Below are positions 1 through 6,771 of a stretch of 42,143 nt of DNA, one piece after another. Within the stretch, counting starts at the first letter, position 1. Every line of letters starts with the position of its first letter. The stretch is from positions 1-42,143 of the forward strand of contig QQRW01000007.1 in NCBI GenBank assembly GCA_003602605.1, in the 5' to 3' direction. The notes under the pieces were generated by a model. The model was not told the DNA's origin, made no database searches, and saw nothing but the letters and a program-made list of their open reading frames with translations. The translations under genes were made by a program, and so were the position numbers. This stretch comes from Candidatus Poseidoniales archaeon. Its GTDB lineage: Archaea; Thermoplasmatota; Poseidoniia; Poseidoniales; Poseidoniaceae.

Positions 1-1484
1 GTGGTGTCAATGGTCCAAATGTATCCCGTGTGGTTGGTGTTGGTACCGTACTCAGGAGCAATCATGGTCAAGTGGCGCCAGTTGATGCCAAATTCAGCAT
101 CGTTTGGTCCTGTGCCACATTCTGCGTCCCATGTTTCCATTGGGTCCGTATCCTTGGCTCCGTTGCACAACAGGTGATCGTATGGAACCGCATAGTGAAT
201 CCATCCGTTGCCGTTGAGTGCGCCGCTGCTTCCGCCCCATTCTTCTGAAGACATGTTGGCGTGACCGCCCCCGTCTGGGCCGTACCATCCATCGTCAGCG
301 CTTGGGCATCCAAGCCATCGTCCGACTTCGTTATCCTGTGGCCATGTGATGCCTTCTGGGTCTGGGACAGCCGGTGGTTCTGACACATCGACGATGCGTA
401 GTCCTGCGTCCCAGTAGGAGATGTAAAGCAGTGCTTGGCCGGTGATTGGGTGGATGTGGAACACGTTATCGTGGTTGAAGATTGAACCACCGCATGTCGT
501 CTCTGGCTCAGGCGAGTAGCCGCCCCAGCGAATAATTTCACGACTGCCGTTCTGTTGTTCCTCGGTTTGGGTCGGCAACCAAGATTCGAAACCAAGTGGC
601 ACGTAGAAAACTTGTGTTCCTTTGTAGAAAGTTCCAGAATCACCTTCGACCATTTCTGGATAGGGGTCTGCGCCGTAGAGGAAGAGGTGGCATTCTTCTT
701 GAGCGTAGATCACAGGTGCATTTTCCCAGTCGCAATCGACATGCAGGTCTTGGTTGTGGAAGCCGGCTGGAGGATTGTTCCATTCTGCAACCTTAATTGG
801 TTCGTTCTTGTTAGCAACATAAATCACATCCAATCGGTTTGCACCGCTGTTGGCATCATCGTCTTGAGGGATTGGATCAAGGTCACTGTTTGTTAGTTCG
901 TGATTGACCAAAACCCAATTGTTGTCAGGAGTCACCTTGATGTCGATCATTCGACCGACTTCAGCATAGTAGGTTGAGAGAAGAACAATGTTGTTTGGCT
1001 CGGAGATGTCGAGGATTTCAAATTGGTTGTAGGATGAAACATACGCATAGCAGCCGCCAGTACCGTCTGGGTTCTTAACGCAGTCTTCCATGAAATTGCC
1101 TTCGATGGATATTTCTGAGGAGTCTCCGGGGGTTGGCCCGACGTTCTTGTATTCAGGATAACATGGGCGTCCGGCTACGTTGTCAAGTTCTGCAGGTGGT
1201 GCCACATTACCATCGCAGTTGAGGTTGTGGTAGTCGATGAGCACCATGTTGTCGGTCTGCAACCGGTGCGCCAATAGATCGCTGTGGCTGTGGTTTTCAT
1301 CTTCGATTTCGACAACCGGGTCGACCCATTCGGATGCTGCGCTTACATCCTCAGCATTTTTGTCGCCACCGAGTGCAAGGTATGCAGTTGCAGAGAGCAA
1401 ACTAATGACGACTAATCCAACAAATGCAAACGTGATTACTCTGTCGGCTGCTTCGCTGTTTTGGAACAGAAGACTTGATTTCAT
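1..1484 (-). CDS. LVIVD-repeat surface protein, 3' part missing (partial)
   Basis: This reading frame is open from an ATG at 1484 to the window edge, so it is absent from the ORF track, and its C-terminus is not visible. My translation begins MKSSLLFQNSEAADRVITFAF and has one hydrophobic signal/anchor segment at about residues 15-35. The rest is an extracellular domain with phrases such as YNQFEILDISEPNNIVLLSTYY and ALLYISYWDAGLRIVDVSEP. These are typical LVIVD repeats, which are thought to form a beta-propeller at the cell surface. Several cysteines are spaced along the outer part (for example CDWENAPVIYAQEECHLF) and could form disulfides. A TATA-like stretch lies about 29 bases before the ATG. 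The specific function is unknown. The LVIVD assignment is fairly secure and the surface location is inferred. Confidence 0.8.
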   Translation of the reverse strand, partial: MKSSLLFQNSEAADRVITFAFVGLVVISLLSATAYLALGGDKNAEDVSAASEWVDPVVEIEDENHSHSDLLAHRLQTDNMVLIDYHNLNCDGNVAPPAELDNVAGRPCYPEYKNVGPTPGDSSEISIEGNFMEDCVKNPDGTGGCYAYVSSYNQFEILDISEPNNIVLLSTYYAEVGRMIDIKVTPDNNWVLVNHELTNSDLDPIPQDDDANSGANRLDVIYVANKNEPIKVAEWNNPPAGFHNQDLHVDCDWENAPVIYAQEECHLFLYGADPYPEMVEGDSGTFYKGTQVFYVPLGFESWLPTQTEEQQNGSREIIRWGGYSPEPETTCGGSIFNHDNVFHIHPITGQALLYISYWDAGLRIVDVSEPPAVPDPEGITWPQDNEVGRWLGCPSADDGWYGPDGGGHANMSSEEWGGSSGALNGNGWIHYAVPYDHLLCNGAKDTDPMETWDAECGTGPNDAEFGINWRHLTMIAPEYGTNTNHTGYIWTIDT

Positions 1485-1507
1485 TGAGTCGATTCAACGA
1501 AGGGTTG

Positions 1508-1518
1508 TATTTTAATTA
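1508..1518 (-). promoter_or_regulatory. Putative TATA box for the LVIVD gene
   Basis: Read on the minus strand the stretch is CTAATTAAAATAC. Its centre is about 29 bases before the ATG at 1484, which fits archaeal promoters of leaderless messages. No Shine-Dalgarno sequence is seen between it and the ATG. Confidence 0.5.
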
Positions 1519-1536
1519 GTCCACTTAGCGAGATGA

Positions 1537-1544
1537 TTTATCTA
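1537..1544 (+). promoter_or_regulatory. Putative TATA box for the cupredoxin-like gene
   Basis: TTTATCTA is centred about 27 bases before the ATG at 1567, the spacing expected for a leaderless transcript. The gene is divergent from the LVIVD gene, and both promoters lie in an 82-base gap. Confidence 0.45.
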
Positions 1545-1566
1545 TCTGTAGCGCAGCGTTGGATGC

Positions 1567-2217
1567 ATGGAACGCATGGCTATACCCATTTTCGTATTAT
1601 TCCTTCTCGCTGGCGCGGCAACAATGCCCTTGCAGTCGAGTGCCCACACAGCGAGTGCATTCACCGTACTTGTTAAGGAAAATGGATTCTCTCAAAGTTC
1701 GCCAGAAATCTTTCACAACGATTCGATTATTTGGCACAACACCGATAACGCATCGAATTTGACGCATCGATTGGTTCACGACCATGATGGAGATGGCTTG
1801 TATAACGGCAGTCTAGATTGGGACTCTGGTGAACTTCACGCCTACTGTGAAAGAGACGAAAACAATACCAAGGTCGATGATTCATGCAACACAAGTTTCG
1901 TCATCGAATTCAATATCAATTGGACTGAAGGCGACTACGCCTACCAAGACCTCCGTTCCGATGGTTCAGTCGTTAACGCCACGATTCGATTGTTCAAAGA
2001 TATGGACAGTCACAATGCCTCAACTGCTCCGACCATCGGTAGCAGTTTCGGAGTCAATGATGACGCTCCGGCAGACAACACCCAAACCAATGAAGCAGCG
2101 ACTCCTGAAGACGTATTGCTGTACATTGCAATGGGCACAGGCGGGGCAGCTGTCTTGCTCCTAGGGCTGTTAGTTCTACGAAGACCAGAAAATTCCGATA
2201 TCTCTGAATCTGAGTGA
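1567..2217 (+). CDS. Membrane-anchored cupredoxin-like surface protein
   Basis: The protein has 216 residues. An N-terminal signal peptide (about 1-26) precedes a beta-rich outer domain, and a C-terminal membrane helix (about 184-204) is followed by a short charged tail. The outer domain has the outline of a plastocyanin-like fold: a strand ending in IIWHNTDNASNLTHRLVHD, which supplies the usual first histidine, and a later GDYAYQDL where blue copper proteins have YxYxC. The copper-ligand cysteine therefore appears to be lost, while two other cysteines (YCERD and DSCNT) may form a disulfide. Copper binding is doubtful, so this may be a structural or binding domain. It is convergent with the next gene. 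Start chosen at 1567 because a TATA-like box sits 27 bases upstream; the ATG at 1576 is possible. Confidence 0.65.
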   Translation: MERMAIPIFVLFLLAGAATMPLQSSAHTASAFTVLVKENGFSQSSPEIFHNDSIIWHNTDNASNLTHRLVHDHDGDGLYNGSLDWDSGELHAYCERDENNTKVDDSCNTSFVIEFNINWTEGDYAYQDLRSDGSVVNATIRLFKDMDSHNASTAPTIGSSFGVNDDAPADNTQTNEAATPEDVLLYIAMGTGGAAVLLLGLLVLRRPENSDISESE

Positions 2218-2274
2218 TTCAAAATTCGAACAACCAGTGCATGGCAGATCGCTTCGATTTCAATCTTGGTCGAA

Positions 2275-2526
2275 TTATGCATTAACTGCTTCAGCAGCCT
2301 TCTTGCGCTTTCGATTCCATTTTTTGATCCGAGGTAATTGCCACTTAATGATTCCAGTCCAGAAAACAATTGCTATCACAGCTTGACCTACAACCATCGT
2401 GACCCAAGGGTCATTGTCCCAGGCGTCAGTGTTTCCAGTAAAGGTAATTCGAGCGAAATAAGCAGAAATCATCATTCCAAAGATAAGATGGACCCAACGT
2501 AAAATTGTATTCCAGTTTCGAGCCAT
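2275..2526 (-). CDS. Small two-helix membrane protein
   Basis: An 83-residue protein with two predicted membrane helices (about 8-27 and 43-61) and a strongly basic C-terminal tail (RIKKWNRKRKKAAEAV) that should lie in the cytoplasm. I recognise no named family. It starts two bases after the stop of the CDGSH-like mini-protein, and GAGG seven bases before its ATG lies inside that upstream gene's end, so the two are almost certainly co-transcribed and translationally coupled. The function is unknown; the context suggests a membrane partner of the small metal-binding protein. Confidence 0.7.
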   Translation of the reverse strand: MARNWNTILRWVHLIFGMMISAYFARITFTGNTDAWDNDPWVTMVVGQAVIAIVFWTGIIKWQLPRIKKWNRKRKKAAEAVNA

Positions 2527-2528
2527 AC

Positions 2529-2648
2529 TTATTCCTCAGGGTTTTCTTCCTTGTACTTTTTCAATTTCGCTTCAAATTCTTCAGCTGTCAGCCCGTGCCA
2601 TCCTTTGCACATACCCGTTGGTGATCGTCCACATCCGCATTTACTCAT
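2529..2648 (-). CDS. CDGSH-like cysteine/histidine mini-protein (39 aa)
   Basis: A 39-residue protein, MSKCGCGRSPTGMCKGWHGL followed by a charged helix. The pattern CxC-x2-S-x4-C-x-G-x-H closely resembles the CDGSH iron-sulfur motif (CxC-x2-S/T-x3-P-x-C-D-G-S-H) but is one residue shorter between the second and third cysteines and has CKGWH for CDGSH. All four possible ligands, three Cys and one His, are present, so a 2Fe-2S cluster or a zinc ion is plausible. I prefer the ATG at 2648 over the one at 2657 because GGAGGA ends directly before 2657 but lies nine bases before 2648. The ORF track shows only a long upstream extension of this frame. It is divergent from the HxlR regulator. Confidence 0.72.
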   Translation of the reverse strand: MSKCGCGRSPTGMCKGWHGLTAEEFEAKLKKYKEENPEE

Positions 2649-2684
2649 GTTATTCATTCCTCCTTGCCCAACCCATGAGGCCTT

Positions 2685-2693
2685 GCTATTAAG
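2685..2693 (-). promoter_or_regulatory. Putative TATA box for the CDGSH-like operon
   Basis: CTTAATAGC on the minus strand. Transcription would start near 2663, leaving a leader of about 15 bases that contains the GGAGGA ribosome binding site. That supports the downstream start at 2648. Confidence 0.4.
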
Positions 2694-2720
2694 TCGGAAA
2701 AGTTTCAGCGAAGAGACCAT

Positions 2721-2738
2721 AGTATTGTGTATGATACT
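2721..2738. promoter_or_regulatory. Inverted repeat between divergent promoters, possible HxlR operator
   Basis: AGTAT-8-ATACT lies between the TATA boxes of the CDGSH-like operon and the HxlR gene, just upstream of the regulator's own TATA box. HxlR-type dimers bind short inverted repeats in such divergent promoters, so this is the natural operator candidate. The five-base arms are short and could be chance. Confidence 0.35.
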
Positions 2739-2744
2739 TGATTC

Positions 2745-2753
2745 TTGATATAG
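2745..2753 (+). promoter_or_regulatory. Putative TATA box for the HxlR gene
   Basis: TTGATATAG is centred 25 bases before the ATG at 2774, which predicts a leaderless message. The identical nine bases occur before rps13 on the other strand, which strengthens both assignments. Confidence 0.6.
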
Positions 2754-2773
2754 AAGGTTGAGTAGGTAGTGAC

Positions 2774-3121
2774 ATGCAACCGCCAGAGCAGCAGCCGACT
2801 GAGCAACAAATCCCTGTGTGTCTTCAATACAGGGGGAAGAAACTCGTCGACCTGTTAGGTAAATCGTATGTATTGGAATTACTCTACTATCTATCGTCGA
2901 ATCATCCCGAAGCAATTCGCTTCAACAAACTCAAAAGGGAGCTTTCGATTACAGCAACTACTCTAAGTCGCAGACTGGATGAACTTGTGGAAGCGGGATT
3001 GGTCAAGCGTGAGGTTTTCGCTGAAGTCCCTGCAAGGGTTGAATACTCGAAAACCGAAAAGGGGCTTTCCTTCAGTCCTGTATTGAGATCACTCTTCACT
3101 TGGGTTGAAGAAAATAAATGA
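2774..3121 (+). CDS. HxlR-family winged-helix transcription regulator
   Basis: A 115-residue protein. After a Gln/Pro-rich start it has a winged-helix domain: GKSYVLELLYYLSS, then IRFNKLKRELSITATTLSRRLDELVEAGLVKREV, then the wing VEYSKTEKGLSFSPVLRSLFTWVEE. The order helix, 'F..L.....I....LS.RL.EL...GL..R' and 'Y.LT..G..L' is diagnostic of HxlR/MarR-like dimers. A single cysteine (IPVCLQY) sits at about residue 16, close to where redox-sensing HxlR members carry their reactive cysteine, so thiol or metal sensing is a reasonable inference. It is divergent from the CDGSH-like operon and probably controls it and itself through the intervening inverted repeat. Confidence 0.85.
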   Translation: MQPPEQQPTEQQIPVCLQYRGKKLVDLLGKSYVLELLYYLSSNHPEAIRFNKLKRELSITATTLSRRLDELVEAGLVKREVFAEVPARVEYSKTEKGLSFSPVLRSLFTWVEENK

Positions 3122-3191
3122 TGCTGATTGAAGAGCAATACGCGCTTTTTAACAAACAGATATTCAAAAGGAGTACCTCTTTTCTAGAGCC

Positions 3192-3983
3192 ATGAAGTAC
3201 ACTTTATCCATTGCTACAATTGTGTTCTTATTGTTACTCAGTGCCGCATCTGGTGCCGCTTTGACCGCTCTTACAAGTTCCAATTCCTCCAGTTCTGGAG
3301 AGTTTTCCATTGATGCGCCTGTCGTGTACGGCGTCAACGAGTACACACTGGTAGAAATCGATGAAGGCGATAACGATGAAGAAGATGTCATCACTGAGCG
3401 ACTGTTCGAATTTATTTTCGATGCCGTATCTTCTGGAGATGTTGTGTCATGGGACTTTGGAGACGGTACCGCCGCTACAGGCAACAGTGTCAGCCACATG
3501 TTTGCCTCACCAGGCCAATATACCGTCACAGCAACATCCACTTCCGTTGATTCAATTCAAATTGATACCGTCGAAGTTGTTGTCGAGAAAATCTCAACGG
3601 TAGAATCCGACAACATGGAGTGCGTGTGTGCACCAACTGCTAAATCCACAATCATCGACTTGGTGCCTCCTGAAGGTACAGCATCGTATGAAGGTACAGT
3701 CACCGTCGAGCATGATGGCAGCAGTGAGTCGTGCTCCCTGCGTAATCCTCTGCAAGAATGCCATGTGCGTGTTATTCTCGAACGGACTCTCGATGGTTCA
3801 GTTATCGAACAAGAGGTTCTTTTCGATGATACTTTCCGAACCAATGAACACAGCGTAACCTTCGAAATGATGGATGTCGAAATCGATGCAGGTGAAGGGC
3901 TTCAACTGCGACTCGAAACGGACCAAATCAGAGACTGGCACAAGCCAAGTACCTCTTGGACCACGTCAGCTCCAGTTGAGTGA
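3192..3983 (+). CDS. Secreted PKD-domain protein
   Basis: A 263-residue protein with an N-terminal signal peptide or anchor (about 1-24) followed by a Ser-rich linker. One PKD domain is evident at about residues 70-130: SWDFGDGTAATGNSVSHMFASPGQYTVTATS carries the WDFGDG and 'H.F..PG.YTVT' hallmarks. The second half (about 145-255) is another beta-rich module with a CVCAP motif and a later Cys pair (SCSLRNPLQEC). No C-terminal anchor is seen, so the N-terminal helix may tether it. PKD domains usually mediate protein or sugar contacts at the cell surface; no enzymatic domain is present. The spacer before the ATG contains AGATATTCA about 29 bases upstream and TTTTTAAC further up, either of which could be the TATA box. 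Confidence 0.75.
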   Translation: MKYTLSIATIVFLLLLSAASGAALTALTSSNSSSSGEFSIDAPVVYGVNEYTLVEIDEGDNDEEDVITERLFEFIFDAVSSGDVVSWDFGDGTAATGNSVSHMFASPGQYTVTATSTSVDSIQIDTVEVVVEKISTVESDNMECVCAPTAKSTIIDLVPPEGTASYEGTVTVEHDGSSESCSLRNPLQECHVRVILERTLDGSVIEQEVLFDDTFRTNEHSVTFEMMDVEIDAGEGLQLRLETDQIRDWHKPSTSWTTSAPVE

Positions 3984-3995
3984 GTGTTTCCAAAA

Positions 3996-5759
3996 TCAAT
4001 CGCAGCAGGTCTTTTCAATGCTGTCTTGAGCACAGAAACACGTCTTTGCAGGAACAATATCGGCACGAGAGCTTCGTTCATTGAACAAAGCAGTGACTTC
4101 GGCCAATTCTTCAGGTGCATCTCCTCGTGCTTCAAGGCACAACTTGAGACCTAAGAGGCCCCACATGTTATCTTTCCACAGTTTTATGTCAGCACGGTAG
4201 ACCTCTTCCGCTTCTTCGTATTCTCCTTGTTCATGGAGTAATGCACCGAGGATGTGACGGACTGGTTGCATTTGCCCCCAAGGTTCGTTGTAAGCGAGGT
4301 TGAGTGAGAGGTCGACGCCTCGTCGCAAGTGATCGAAGGCTGCAGTGAAATCTGATGCTTCTCCACGCTCTTTTGCCAAAAATTGCTTCCGATATTCAAT
4401 TTCTCCGTCCAAAACTGCGGCATTGACCAGCAGAATACATGGACCTTCACTCGGATCTTGATACATCAAATTGTTGTGAAGTACACGCCCAGCCAAGGCA
4501 GGGTTTTCGAGTGCCTCGTAGAACAAAGCCTGTTCAGCTTCAGCTTCAGGAACCATGCCTTTGGAAGCATATGCCACACCACGCGCATAGTGCTGTGTAG
4601 CGATGGTTGCAGGGAAGACTGCTTTGTCAGAATACATCGGTTCGGCGAGAATCTCATCCCACTTACCAAATCGAATCATGACGTGCCAAGGCATTGTGAC
4701 ATACGATTCAAGGAAAATTGCACCCATTGGAATCACGCCAGCGAGCATAAACTGAACACCGGAGTTTTCATCGCCAGCTGGAAGCGTGTCGACTGCTTTA
4801 CGAGCATACTTCAGTGCAGTTTCGTATTGTCCTTCAAACATTGCACACCAAACGACAAAGTGGTGGTTGTGCATTCGGTAAAACTTGTAAAATTGTGATT
4901 CATTACCGGTGAGTTCTACATACCTGTCATCAGCTTCGACCGCTGCAATGTTACACTCAATCGCCTCTTTCCATTGTCCGACCCACGCATCAATGTGTGA
5001 TGGCATGTGGACGAGATGGCCCATGCCTGGCATTACGGTACGGAGAACGTCGGCAGCAGGAAGTGCGCGTTCAGGGAAAGGTGACAACTCGAGAGCGTGA
5101 CAATACAAGTGGCACAATGCAACATGTTGTTTCGCTCCTTCGATGTTTTCAAACGCATCCTCCATGACCTTTACCAAAAGCAAGGTATTGTCGTCTGCAG
5201 GTGTGATTTCCCCAGTCGCTGTATTCTTATCCCACAATTGCCAAGCTTTCAGATTCATGAGAGCCTCGACATAGATTGCTGTCACATCTAAATTGCCAGC
5301 ATATTTTCGATAAAGTGGCTCCATCGCTTCAGCGAAAGCGACGTTCAGTTCGGGACTGTTGCCCATGTTGAGGACGGTGGGGTCTGCTGCATCACGGGCT
5401 TCAGCAGAATGGCGAAGTGCCAGTGCATCGATAAGGTCTTTTTCAAGTTCAGTGCAACCATCTTTGAGCGAAACTGCTGTTTGAATGGAATCATGACCAG
5501 AACCAAGTCCTGGACTCCAATTGTAGTTCGATGATACACAGTAAGCAATACCCCACCAGGCCATGGCGCATGTAGGGTCGAGTTCTGCGACTTTGCTGAA
5601 GCAAGCAATGGCTTGTTCATGGTTGTAGTTGATCATGTGGCCATAAGCTTCAACGAACATTTTTCTTGCATCTTCATTGGCGCAGGTGATTGTTGTAGCA
5701 AAGGCGTAATTGGCGGCATTACCGAAGTCGTAATCTGTAGGTGCTAAGGACATATCCAT
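3996..5759 (-). CDS. Large tetratricopeptide-repeat protein with Cys-rich tail
   Basis: A 587-residue soluble protein without signal peptide or membrane helix. TPR-like helical pairs run through it: EAYGHMINYNHEQAIACFSKVAELDPTCAMAWWGIAYC near the start, further repeats around FEGQYETALKYARKAVDTLP, and a last clear pair LLHEQGEYEEAEEVYRADIKLWKDNMWGLLGL near 520-555. The protein ends in a cysteine cluster, AKTCFCAQDSIEKTCCD, which looks like a metal or disulfide site. The family also occurs in bacteria, generally as uncharacterised scaffold-like proteins. It appears to be transcribed alone. A TATA-like CTTAAGTAAAT is about 24 bases before the ATG at 5759; an in-frame ATG two codons on (5753) is also possible. 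Convergent with the PKD gene. Confidence 0.75.
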   Translation of the reverse strand: MDMSLAPTDYDFGNAANYAFATTITCANEDARKMFVEAYGHMINYNHEQAIACFSKVAELDPTCAMAWWGIAYCVSSNYNWSPGLGSGHDSIQTAVSLKDGCTELEKDLIDALALRHSAEARDAADPTVLNMGNSPELNVAFAEAMEPLYRKYAGNLDVTAIYVEALMNLKAWQLWDKNTATGEITPADDNTLLLVKVMEDAFENIEGAKQHVALCHLYCHALELSPFPERALPAADVLRTVMPGMGHLVHMPSHIDAWVGQWKEAIECNIAAVEADDRYVELTGNESQFYKFYRMHNHHFVVWCAMFEGQYETALKYARKAVDTLPAGDENSGVQFMLAGVIPMGAIFLESYVTMPWHVMIRFGKWDEILAEPMYSDKAVFPATIATQHYARGVAYASKGMVPEAEAEQALFYEALENPALAGRVLHNNLMYQDPSEGPCILLVNAAVLDGEIEYRKQFLAKERGEASDFTAAFDHLRRGVDLSLNLAYNEPWGQMQPVRHILGALLHEQGEYEEAEEVYRADIKLWKDNMWGLLGLKLCLEARGDAPEELAEVTALFNERSSRADIVPAKTCFCAQDSIEKTCCD

Positions 5760-5776
5760 CCCTACAGATTTTTACA

Positions 5777-5787
5777 CTTAAGTAAAT
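5777..5787 (-). promoter_or_regulatory. Putative TATA box for the TPR gene
   Basis: ATTTACTTAAG on the minus strand, centred about 24 bases before the ATG at 5759. No convincing Shine-Dalgarno sequence precedes 5759, so a leaderless transcript is likely. Confidence 0.4.
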
Positions 5788-5823
5788 CGAATGGAAATTA
5801 TCAAAATCGCCGGTTTGGAAAAA

Positions 5824-6735
5824 TTACTCTTCCTCTTGTCCAGAATAAGCCTTGGAATTGCTCGGCTTCTGCGGTAAGAAAATCCACATCAAGGGTATGA
5901 AAAGCAAGTAAGGGATGTTTTTACCGTAAGTTAAATCCAATGCGGATTGGAATTCAACAAAGGAGGCTGCATCCGAATCGTTCGCTTGAGGCGGTTCATT
6001 TCGTATTGAGGAATAATTTTCGGGCTCTACTAATCCCAGGTCATAGCCGCTGAAACTCAGATCAAATCGAATCCCAGTGGGCAACAAGGACGGCTGAACA
6101 CTGCTTTGCCGGTGTGCGAAAGAACCTTGCTCGGTTTGAGCTACAAATGTCTCATCAGCAAGCGACGAATCATCCTCTTCACCGTCGCCACCGTCATCGT
6201 CTCCACCGTTATATCCCGTTAAATCAAGAATGTACGATGCGGGCATAATCACGAGGAAGCAGGCAAGAGCAAATGTTAGTGCGAAAGCGCGAAGCGTTCC
6301 TTTGAAGCGAATGCCGGCAACTACAAGGCACTCAGTTACGCAGAGGAAAACCAATGAAAACAAGGTCGCATTACGTCCATATTTGAGCCATTCAATCGCT
6401 TCACCTTCATCCTCCGATTCTGACGAGGGTTTTTCGTCGTCCGAATTGTCTTGGGTCGTGTTTTGTTGAGAAGCATTCACCGGTTCATCGTAATCTCTAA
6501 ACAACATATATAACAAGAAAGATGTAGCATTTTCCATCTCTACATCGATGAGCGTTTGCTCTTTATCGATTGCCACCAAAGCATTGACTTTGGTTGGAGC
6601 CGGTTGCCCTTCAGTGTATTGACCTTCGAATTGAATCACCAGCCAAGCCGATAAAAACAAATGGAGGGCGATGAGGACGGTCCCCAAGATTCGCACACCA
6701 TCTCCTACACGGCTATGAGGAGGGCGTAGGGCCAT
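5824..6735 (-). CDS. Four-helix membrane protein with acidic outer loops
   Basis: About 303 residues. There are four predicted membrane helices: VRILGTVLIALHLFLSAWLVIQF, NATLFSLVFLCVTECLVVAGI, FALTFALACFLVIMPASYIL and the C-terminal YLLFIPLMWIFLP. The loops are very acidic (DNSDDEKPSSESEDEGE and GGDDDGGDGEEDDSS). I recognise no family. The ORF track extends it to a TTG at 6771 directly after the stop of the large secreted protein; I prefer the ATG at 6735 because GGAG lies five bases before it. Directly following the 1008-residue surface protein in one transcript, it may help to export, anchor or assemble that protein, which is inference only. Confidence 0.7.
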   Translation of the reverse strand: MALRPPHSRVGDGVRILGTVLIALHLFLSAWLVIQFEGQYTEGQPAPTKVNALVAIDKEQTLIDVEMENATSFLLYMLFRDYDEPVNASQQNTTQDNSDDEKPSSESEDEGEAIEWLKYGRNATLFSLVFLCVTECLVVAGIRFKGTLRAFALTFALACFLVIMPASYILDLTGYNGGDDDGGDGEEDDSSLADETFVAQTEQGSFAHRQSSVQPSLLPTGIRFDLSFSGYDLGLVEPENYSSIRNEPPQANDSDAASFVEFQSALDLTYGKNIPYLLFIPLMWIFLPQKPSNSKAYSGQEEE

Positions 6736-6771
6736 GTATTCTCCACGCGCCACTCGTACTTGAGGATTCAA

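Noticed and set aside
68-643. 191-residue minus-strand frame at the window start
   Set aside because: It is in a different frame from the LVIVD protein, which covers the same bases with clear family repeats.
2529-2915. 128-residue frame containing the CDGSH-like motif
   Set aside because: The first 89 residues run across the divergent promoter region and into the HxlR gene; the ribosome site supports a 39-residue product.
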